A stretch of 34,120 bases of DNA from Lachnospiraceae bacterium (GTDB lineage: Bacteria; Bacillota; Clostridia; Lachnospirales; Lachnospiraceae). How positions within the stretch are numbered: the stretch's first letter is position 1; every line of letters starts with the position of its first letter. Below the pieces are notes generated by a model that did not search any database, had not been told where the DNA came from, and saw nothing but the letters and a program-made list of their open reading frames with translations. Of this stretch, positions 1 through 5,497 are shown piece after piece. The position numbers and the translations under genes are program-made. Location: NCBI GenBank assembly GCA_021771695.1, contig JAETON010000027.1, forward strand, positions 1-34,120, written 5' to 3'.

Positions 1-53
1 ATTGATAATTCCACCTTTCTGATAATAACCGCCTCCTTTCATAGGAGACTATG

Positions 54-86
54 ATACCACATTTGGGACATTTTCCCTTGTGGTAT
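54..86. other. Hairpin of unknown role near window start
   Basis: ATACCACA (54-61) pairs with TGTGGTAT (79-86), and GGGA (65-68) pairs with TCCC (74-77) inside it. No T-run follows on either strand, so it is not a convincing intrinsic terminator. It could be the end of an upstream gene, a regulator site or a 5' leader of a gene leaving the window on the minus strand. Nothing else recognisable lies in bases 1-140. Confidence 0.3.
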
Positions 87-141
87 ATTAGGACATTATC
101 AAAAATGGCTTATAAACTGCGAATTTTCGTTGGTTTTGCTA

Positions 142-170
142 TTGACACACCCGAGAGCGTGTTATATAAT
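142..170 (+). promoter_or_regulatory. rplM promoter, sigma-A consensus
   Basis: TTGACA at 142-147 and TATAAT at 165-170 with a 17-base spacer: a perfect housekeeping promoter, as expected for ribosomal protein genes. Transcription should start near 177, leaving a leader of about 90 bases before the rplM ATG. Confidence 0.9.
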
Positions 171-180
171 ATAAAACTGT

Positions 181-240
181 GACAAGTGAGAGAATACTAC
201 CCCAAAGCCCCGGTGGGAGTATTTTAATATAGACACAATG
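181..240 (+). promoter_or_regulatory. Probable L13 leader (autogenous control of rplM-rpsI)
   Basis: The leader between the promoter and rplM contains a hairpin: AATACT (193-198) pairs with AGTATT (218-223), extended by CCC (200-202) with GGG (215-217) across a bulged A. Firmicute rplM genes often carry a structured L13 leader thought to bind L13 and feed back on expression. Position, size and a compact GC-rich stem fit. Assignment to that RNA family is inference and was not tested with a covariance model. Confidence 0.5.
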
Positions 241-266
241 TATTGAAATATTTAAGGAGGAACACC

Positions 267-701
267 ATGAAAAGTTTTATGGCCAGCCCATCAACAATTG
301 AAAGAGAATGGTATGTAGTTGATGCTACAGGACATACATTAGGACGTTTGACATCAGAGATTGCTAAAATTTTAAGAGGAAAAAATAAACCAACATACAC
401 ACCACATATTGATACAGGTGATAACGTAATTGTAGTAAATGCAGACAAGATTAAAGTAACTGGTAAGAAATTAGACCAGAAAATTTACTATCATCATTCA
501 GACTATGTTGGTGGAATGAAAGAAACAACATTGAGAGAAAAATTAGCGAAGAAACCTGAAGACGTAATCTATCTTGCAGTAAAAGGAATGCTTCCAAAAG
601 GTCCTTTAGGAAGACAGATGATTAAAAAACTTCACGTATATGCAGGCCCAGAGCACAAAAATCAGGCTCAGCAGCCAAAAGCATTGGAAATCAAGTATTA
701 A
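267..701 (+). CDS. rplM: 50S ribosomal protein L13
   Basis: Large-subunit protein L13, an early assembly protein that binds 23S rRNA. The 144-residue product matches the family length and carries its typical N-terminal run ([16 protein letters not shown]), the [17 protein letters not shown] block and the MLPKGPLGR motif near the C terminus. ATG 267 was chosen because AGGAGG (255-260) sits six bases upstream; a TTG at 243 in the same frame would bypass this site. It is followed after 19 bases by rpsI, the conserved rplM-rpsI pair, transcribed from the consensus promoter at 142-170. Identity is secure. Confidence 0.97.
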   Translation: MKSFMASPSTIEREWYVVDATGHTLGRLTSEIAKILRGKNKPTYTPHIDTGDNVIVVNADKIKVTGKKLDQKIYYHHSDYVGGMKETTLREKLAKKPEDVIYLAVKGMLPKGPLGRQMIKKLHVYAGPEHKNQAQQPKALEIKY

Positions 702-720
702 TTAGAAGGAGGACGAAGAA

Positions 721-1113
721 GTGGCTACAGCAAAATATTACGGAACTGGTAGAAGAAAAAGCAGTGTTGCTAGAGTATATTTAGTACCTGGAACAGGAAA
801 AATCACAATCAATAAAAGAGACATTGATGAATATTTAGGATTAGAAACATTAAAAGTAGTTGTACGTCAGCCATTAGTTGCTACAGATACACTTGACAAA
901 TATGATGTATTAGTAAACGTTCATGGTGGTGGATTTACAGGACAGGCTGGAGCAATCCGTCATGGTATTTCCAGAGCTTTATTACAGGTAGACGGAGAAT
1001 ACCGTCAGACTCTGAAAAAAGCAGGTTTCTTAACAAGAGATCCAAGAATGAAAGAAAGAAAGAAACCAGGTTTACGCAAAGCACGTCGTGCACCACAGTT
1101 TTCAAAGAGATAG
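721..1113 (+). CDS. rpsI: 30S ribosomal protein S9
   Basis: Small-subunit protein S9, whose basic C-terminal tail reaches the P-site tRNA. The 130-residue product has the family hallmarks: N-terminal [14 protein letters not shown], the central [19 protein letters not shown] block, and the C-terminal [15 protein letters not shown] tail ending in KR. The start is GTG at 721, preceded by AAGGAGG (706-712) with eight bases of spacing. It is the second gene of the rplM operon, and a strong terminator follows within 30 bases, so this looks like a complete two-gene unit. Confidence 0.97.
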   Translation: MATAKYYGTGRRKSSVARVYLVPGTGKITINKRDIDEYLGLETLKVVVRQPLVATDTLDKYDVLVNVHGGGFTGQAGAIRHGISRALLQVDGEYRQTLKKAGFLTRDPRMKERKKPGLRKARRAPQFSKR

Positions 1114-1138
1114 GATTATCTGCGGAATGCGGATATGG

Positions 1139-1179
1139 AAAAGACACATTGCAAATTTATTTGCATATGTGTCTTTTTT
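1139..1179 (+). terminator. rpsI terminator
   Basis: AAAAGACACAT (1139-1149) pairs with ATGTGTCTTTT (1167-1177); the stem continues inside with GCAAA/TTTGC around a short TTTA loop, and a T-run follows. It ends the rplM-rpsI unit. The minus-strand AraC remnant ends just downstream at 1185, so the hairpin may serve both sides. Confidence 0.9.
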
Positions 1180-1184
1180 ATAAA

Positions 1185-1502
1185 TCATTTTGCATAAGGA
1201 AGGTGTTTGCGGTAATTTGCGGGGGAACTTCCAGTATGTTTTTTAAAGATTCTGCTGAAATATAATGGATTATCATACCCGACAATGGATGCAATTTCAT
1301 TGATGCTGTAATCTGTGCTTTCTAAAAGCGTTCTGGCTTTTGCAATACGAATAAGGATAATATATTGTACTGGTGTCATTCCTGTATATTGCTTAAGACT
1401 TCGGATAAACCATGAAGTACTCATATGTCTTGCATGAGCATATTCATTAATGTTGATTACATTTGAAAAGCTTTGAATTCCCCGGAAGAAGTAATTGGAT
1501 TT
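1185..1502 (-). pseudogene. AraC-family regulator, C-terminal DNA-binding part only
   Basis: The frame encodes the double helix-turn-helix domain of AraC/XylS regulators: YAHARHMSTSWFIRSLK as the first HTH and recognition region, then INEIASIVGYDNPLYFSRIF and KKHTGSSPANYRK, the classic C-terminal signature. An ATG at 1424 would give only 79 residues and cut off the start of the first HTH. The same frame stays open upstream to a stop at 1503-1505 and shows the missing HTH residues (VININEYAHARHMS). No sensor domain and no credible start are present. Upstream, a different minus frame (about 1637-1445) reads protein-like but contains TAG and TAA stops. I read this as the decayed 3' end of a regulator gene of about 280-300 codons. 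A functional HTH-only protein is possible but less likely. Confidence 0.65.
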
Positions 1503-1643
1503 TTATACAAGAGTCTGAAAGGTTCCTATACTGCAGATGAATCTTTTGTCAATGATGCAATACCTCGTGCCGCCAGTTCATCTGTAAAAACGTTGTTAAT
1601 TGCAGCTGCCCAACAAAATATTTCATCAAATAGGGGATTTTAA
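1467..1643 (+). other. Open stretch between gene remnants, no recognised product
   Basis: On the plus strand 58 codons are open after a stop at 1464-1466 and end with TAA at 1641-1643. The product contains EEVIGFLYKSLKGSYTADES and ends QQNISSNRGF. No ribosome site precedes the only early candidate start (TTG 1473). The opposite strand is also partly open and may be the broken upstream half of the AraC gene. With both strands semi-open, I treat the stretch as gene debris and not as a gene. Confidence 0.25.
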
Positions 1644-1708
1644 TGCAGGAAGTTCACGATTTGTTCTTAGGAAGGAATTGCGGCTTCCTTTTTGTGTGTC
1701 TAGGAAAG

Positions 1709-1722
1709 TCACAACTTTGTGA
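1709..1722. promoter_or_regulatory. BceR-type operator upstream of the response regulator gene
   Basis: Palindrome TCACA-ACTT-TGTGA. It matches the TnACA-N4-TGTnA inverted repeat described for BceR-like response regulators of peptide-antibiotic sensing systems. It lies 11 bases upstream of the candidate -35 (1734-1739), a position suited to activation. The same palindrome recurs at 4719-4738 ahead of the ABC transporter genes, so autoregulation plus target activation is the natural reading. Confidence 0.7.
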
Positions 1723-1733
1723 TGATTGTTTCG

Positions 1734-1762
1734 TTGTGCTTGCTATCGTTTCTTTGTATAAT
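1734..1762 (+). promoter_or_regulatory. Promoter of the two-component operon
   Basis: TTGTGC at 1734-1739 and TATAAT at 1757-1762 with a 17-base spacer. The good -10 and imperfect -35 suit an activator-dependent promoter. The BceR-type palindrome sits directly upstream. Confidence 0.65.
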
Positions 1763-1792
1763 ATAAAGGAGAAATCAGAATGGAGACACAGG

Positions 1793-2467
1793 ATGAAACA
1801 GATTTTAATTGTAGAAGATAATCATGAATTAAATCAAGGGCTTGCCTATGCATTGGAAAAAGAGAAATATAAAGTATGGTCTGTTTATTCGCTGGGAGAA
1901 GCGAAAGAGATATTTACGGCAGAAAACATCATAGATTTGGTTTTGTTAGATGTAAATTTACCGGATGGAGAAGGATTTGAGTTTTGTTCGTGGATGAAAC
2001 AAAGGAAAGAGATTCCAGTTTTGTTTTTAACAGCGAGAGATTTGGAAGAAGATGTACTAAAAGGTTATGAATTAGGTGCAGATGATTATGTGACAAAACC
2101 ATTTTCCGTAAATATTTTATTGAAAAAAGTGTCTGTGATTCTGAAAAGAAATATGGAAAATTATGGAGATTTTTATGAGGATGGATTTTTAAAAGTTGAT
2201 TTTGACAGGGCAAAAATTGAAATTTGCGGGGAGGAATGTCTGGTGACACCAACAGAATTTCGGATGCTCCGTATATTTATCAAACATGCCGGACAGCTTC
2301 TTACTTATTCCCAGTTATTGGAGCAGCTATGGGATTGTGAAGGCAGATTTGTAGATAAGCATACTTTGGCAGTGAATATCAATCGTTTACGGAAGAAGAT
2401 AGAAAATAAAGAACATAAATATATTTCAAATGTGTATGGGATGGGGTATCAATGGTTGAAAAAGTAA
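1793..2467 (+). CDS. OmpR/BceR-type response regulator
   Basis: DNA-binding response regulator of 224 residues. The N-terminal receiver domain has phospho-acceptor Asp53 (LVLLDVNLPDG), the acidic pair E8/D9 (VEDN), Thr80 (FLTARD) and Lys102 (TKPF). The C-terminal winged helix runs from about 130 to 224 with LVTPTEFRMLRIFI and the RFVDKHTLAVNINRLRKKI recognition region. ATG 1793 gives the family length and has GGAG at 1782-1785; an ATG at 1643 in frame would add 50 unrelated residues that run through the operator and promoter. Its stop overlaps the kinase gene by 16 bases. The palindromes before this gene and before 4808 suggest that it controls itself and the ABC transporter. Family certain, stimulus inferred. 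Confidence 0.92.
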   Translation: MKQILIVEDNHELNQGLAYALEKEKYKVWSVYSLGEAKEIFTAENIIDLVLLDVNLPDGEGFEFCSWMKQRKEIPVLFLTARDLEEDVLKGYELGADDYVTKPFSVNILLKKVSVILKRNMENYGDFYEDGFLKVDFDRAKIEICGEECLVTPTEFRMLRIFIKHAGQLLTYSQLLEQLWDCEGRFVDKHTLAVNINRLRKKIENKEHKYISNVYGMGYQWLKK

Positions 2468-3384
2468 TCATATGCTTCTGTCTGCTGGCAGTATTTCTTA
2501 TGCGGCGGAGAAATCAAAAATTAAAAAGTGATATTTATACGTTTGGGATGCAGCTGGAACAGTGTTTGGATTTGTTGATTTCAGGGGAAAATATAGAAAG
2601 TTTTTCAGGGATTGATGATTCTCTGTGGAATAAAATTTATGAAAAACTGCGAAAATTACATAGGATCTGGAAACAGCAGAACCAAAAGAGTAAGAAAGAA
2701 AAGGAACAAGTCAAAGAACTGATTTCAGATATTTCTCATCAGACAAAAACACCAATTGCGAATATAAAAATGTATTTAGAAATATTAGAACAAGAAAGAA
2801 GTAAAGACCTATTTGAAAAAGAGTTTTTGAAAAAGCTAAAGGGACAGGCAGAAAAATTGGATTTTTTGATGCAGAGTATGGTGGAAATGTCCCGGTTGGA
2901 GACGGGGATTATTGAAGTTCATCAAGAAGAAAACTTTCTCTATGAAACATTGGGACAGGCTGTAGCAGCCATTGTGCCGGCAGCAGAGAAAAAGAAGATT
3001 CATTTGTATGTTGAATGTGAAGAACAGATGAAAGTGCTGCATGATAAGAAATGGACAGAAGAAGCAATCTTTAATGTTTTAGATAACGCAGTGAAATATA
3101 CAGATTATGGAGGAAAAATTAAAATCAAGGTAATAAGACAGGAATTTTTTACTCAAATTAGTATTTGCGACACTGGGAAAGGAATTGCACCAGAGCGGCA
3201 GGCACAAATTTTTAGCAGATTTTACAGAGAGCCGGAGGTTCATAATCAAGAAGGGGTTGGAGTAGGGCTTTATTTGACAAGGAAAATTTTAACATTGCAA
3301 AAAGGGTATATTGAAGTTCGTTCGGAAAAAGGGAAAGGGGCAGATTTTAGAATTTATCTGCCAAATAAATTGTGGGATAAATAG
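2452..3384 (+). CDS. Sensor histidine kinase with a single short membrane segment
   Basis: The 310-residue kinase begins with one hydrophobic segment (residues 3-17), a basic stop (RRR) and then cytoplasm, so there is almost no extracellular sensor. The H-box is SDISHQTKTPIANIK with phospho-acceptor His96. The HATPase region shows an N-box with Asn212 (VLDNAVKYT), a G1 box at 240-244 (DTGKG), FSRFYRE and a G2 box at 268-273 (GVGVGL). BceS-type kinases likewise lack an input domain and are driven by their partner ABC transporter; having one membrane helix and not two is less usual. It overlaps the response regulator gene, which indicates translational coupling. I infer that the transporter at 4808-7973 supplies the sensing. 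Confidence 0.92.
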   Translation: MVEKVIICFCLLAVFLMRRRNQKLKSDIYTFGMQLEQCLDLLISGENIESFSGIDDSLWNKIYEKLRKLHRIWKQQNQKSKKEKEQVKELISDISHQTKTPIANIKMYLEILEQERSKDLFEKEFLKKLKGQAEKLDFLMQSMVEMSRLETGIIEVHQEENFLYETLGQAVAAIVPAAEKKKIHLYVECEEQMKVLHDKKWTEEAIFNVLDNAVKYTDYGGKIKIKVIRQEFFTQISICDTGKGIAPERQAQIFSRFYREPEVHNQEGVGVGLYLTRKILTLQKGYIEVRSEKGKGADFRIYLPNKLWDK

Positions 3385-3471
3385 AATTTTATCTAACTAT
3401 TTATAATGGAAGAGAGTATAATGGAAATGGTACTGAAAAACAAAAGATATACTTGAGGAAAGGAATAGAAA

Positions 3472-4713
3472 GTGAATACATTTTTACCGTCAGATATTTT
3501 AATACCCCAGGTGGATTCCATGGAAAAGTGGGCAGTCATTGCTTGTGATCAATTTTCATCTCAGCCGGAATACTGGGAGAACGTGAAGAAAGAAATAAAA
3601 AATGCGCCTTCAGCATTGAATTTGATTTTGCCGGAAGTGTATCTTGGCACGAAACAAGAAACGAAACATATTGCAGCAATCCGAAAAACAATGGACGGAT
3701 ATTTGCAGAATAATATATTTAAAACATACAGTCAAGCATTTATTTATGTGGAGAGAACTTTGGGAAATAGCATGATCCGCAGGGGATTGATTGGTGCCGT
3801 GGATTTGGAAGACTATAGTTACACGATGGATGATCATGCAAAAATACGTGCCACAGAAAAAACTGTGATGGAACGAATTCCGCCGAGAATGAATATACGA
3901 TACAATGCAGCGATAGAATTGCCCCATGTGATTTTGCTTTGCGATGATTTGGAGCAAATATTGATGGATTCAATTTCTGAACAAAAAGACCAGCTGCCAA
4001 AGTTATATGACTTTGATTTGATGGAAAACGGCGGACATATTGCCGGATGGCTGGTTCAAGGGGCTGCTGTGGAAGAATTTAACCGGCGGTTAGAGCAGTA
4101 TGAACAAACAATACAAGAAAAATATCGAGATATTTCAGATGTGCCAATGGTATTTGCGGTGGGAGATGGAAACCATTCTCTAGCAACAGCCAAGGCATGT
4201 TATGAAAGGTTAAAAAGAACATATCCGGGAAAAGATTTTACCAGCCACCCTGCACGCTATGCATTGGTGGAATTGGAAAATATTCATGATTCGTCACAGA
4301 ATTTTGAACCGATTCATAGGATTCTTACAGGAATTGATGGAAAAGAATTGCTAGAGCAGTTAAGAGAGGCATGCTGTGTGGAAAATGGATTTCCGGTTCG
4401 ATGGTGTGCAGGAAAAGAAGAAGGAGAAATTTTCTTAGATTTAGAAAAAAATCAGTTGGCAGTCGAAAAACTGCAGATGTTTTTAGACGATTATTTGAAA
4501 GAAGCAGGAGGAGAGATTGACTATATCCATGGAGATGATGTACTAAGAAAATTGGCTGCTAAGAAAAATTCTATTGGATTTTTACTGCCGGCAATGGGAA
4601 AAGATGATTTATTTCCAAGTGTTATGGCAAATGGCGTACTGCCTAGAAAGACATTTTCCATGGGGCATGCAAATGAAAAAAGATATTATATTGAAGGCCG
4701 TATCATAAAATAG
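3472..4713 (+). CDS. DUF1015 family protein
   Basis: The 413-residue soluble protein belongs to the DUF1015 family (function not established). Family features visible are the N-terminal PSDILIPQVDSMEKWAVIACDQF and the central FAVGDGNHSLATAKACYE motif around residue 225. No signal peptide or membrane segment is seen. The start is GTG at 3472 after an AGGAAAGGA ribosome site. It sits 87 bases behind the kinase gene and directly ahead of the ABC transporter operator. Elsewhere DUF1015 genes are often reported near serine biosynthesis genes, so this placement between the two halves of a sensing/transport circuit is unusual. It may be a passenger on the kinase transcript. Confidence 0.85.
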   Translation: MNTFLPSDILIPQVDSMEKWAVIACDQFSSQPEYWENVKKEIKNAPSALNLILPEVYLGTKQETKHIAAIRKTMDGYLQNNIFKTYSQAFIYVERTLGNSMIRRGLIGAVDLEDYSYTMDDHAKIRATEKTVMERIPPRMNIRYNAAIELPHVILLCDDLEQILMDSISEQKDQLPKLYDFDLMENGGHIAGWLVQGAAVEEFNRRLEQYEQTIQEKYRDISDVPMVFAVGDGNHSLATAKACYERLKRTYPGKDFTSHPARYALVELENIHDSSQNFEPIHRILTGIDGKELLEQLREACCVENGFPVRWCAGKEEGEIFLDLEKNQLAVEKLQMFLDDYLKEAGGEIDYIHGDDVLRKLAAKKNSIGFLLPAMGKDDLFPSVMANGVLPRKTFSMGHANEKRYYIEGRIIK

Positions 4714-4718
4714 AAAAA

Positions 4719-4738
4719 CTATCACAATTTTGTGATAG
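4719..4738. promoter_or_regulatory. BceR-type operator upstream of the ABC transporter genes
   Basis: A 9-2-9 perfect inverted repeat, CTATCACAA-TT-TTGTGATAG, containing the TCACA-N4-TGTGA core found at 1709-1722. It begins six bases after the DUF1015 stop. A candidate -35 (TTGAGA, 4746-4751) lies 10 bases downstream, nearly the same geometry as at the response regulator promoter. The -10 is not clear (weak AT-rich choices around 4768-4776), which fits an activator-dependent promoter. Confidence 0.75.
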
Positions 4739-4807
4739 TAATAAATTGAGAACAGTTTGTGATTTTTTATTGATATGCTGATGTTATCAAAAGAAAGGAG
4801 AATGAAA

Positions 4808-5497
4808 ATGGAATCTTGGATTGTGAAAACAGAAGCATTGAAAAAATATTACAAACTTGGTGACAATACAGTAAAAGCACTGGATGGAGTCAACTTTTAT
4901 GTAAAAGAAGGAGAGTTTGTTGCAATTATTGGAAAATCGGGCAGCGGAAAAAGTACTTTACTGCATATGGTAGGAGGATTGGATATACCGACTGCGGGAG
5001 AGGTTTTTATAGATGGCAAACAGTTGTCGAAGTTAAGGAAAGAGCAATTAGCAATTTTTCGAAGAAGAAATGTTGGATTTATCTTTCAAAATTATAATCT
5101 GGTCCCGGATTTGAATATTTATGAAAATATTATTCTGCCGATTGAACTGGATGGAGGGCCGATTGACCATGTTTTTATTGGAGAAATTTTAGAATTATTA
5201 AAACTAAATGAAAAAAGAGAGGCACTGCCTAATACATTATCCGGAGGGCAGCAGCAAAGAGTTGCAATTGCCAGAGCGTTAGCAGCGAAGCCTGCAATTA
5301 TTCTGGCAGATGAGCCGACTGGAAATTTGGATACAGGAACCAGCCATGATGTGATGGGACTCCTCAAAATGGCGGCAAAACGATATCAGCAGACGATTGT
5401 CTTAATTACTCACGATCAGGACATGGCTCAATTGGCAGACCGTATTGTGCGCATTGAAGATGGAAAGATTGTGAAGGGAAGTGATTACGATGTTTAG
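4808..5497 (+). CDS. ABC transporter ATP-binding protein (MacB/BceA type)
   Basis: The 229-residue ATPase of the lipoprotein/peptide exporter class has Walker A GKSGSGKST at residues 43-51, a Q-loop (FIFQNYNLVPDLN), signature [15 protein letters not shown], Walker [13 protein letters not shown] and an H-loop (LITHD). ATG 4808 is preferred: the AAGGAG site ends at 4800, leaving seven bases, while ATG 4802 is too close and ATG 4775 precedes the site. It overlaps the permease gene by eight bases. The regulator palindrome upstream suggests induction by the adjacent two-component system. In Bce-type modules the ATPase and permease both expel or release cell-wall-active peptides and signal to the kinase; the actual ligand here is unknown. 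Confidence 0.93.
   Translation: MESWIVKTEALKKYYKLGDNTVKALDGVNFYVKEGEFVAIIGKSGSGKSTLLHMVGGLDIPTAGEVFIDGKQLSKLRKEQLAIFRRRNVGFIFQNYNLVPDLNIYENIILPIELDGGPIDHVFIGEILELLKLNEKREALPNTLSGGQQQRVAIARALAAKPAIILADEPTGNLDTGTSHDVMGLLKMAAKRYQQTIVLITHDQDMAQLADRIVRIEDGKIVKGSDYDV

Noticed and set aside
1-50. Possible start of a minus-strand gene (ATG complement near 40-42, reading MKGGGYYQKGGIIN)
   Set aside because: Only about 14 codons are inside the window and no ribosome site stands before that ATG, so it cannot be supported.
1643-1792. Fifty-residue N-terminal extension of the response regulator from ATG 1643
   Set aside because: It lacks a ribosome site, runs through the operator and promoter, and is foreign to the family; ATG 1793 fits length and spacing.
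3402-3422. Two TATAAT words ahead of the DUF1015 gene as a separate promoter
   Set aside because: No acceptable -35 at the right distance for either; the gene may simply share the kinase transcript.
3740-4000. Long antisense open frames inside several genes (for example 3610-4000, 15007-15483, 33075-33485)
   Set aside because: They lie wholly inside well-identified genes, have no ribosome sites and show no family features; they mirror codon use of the real gene.
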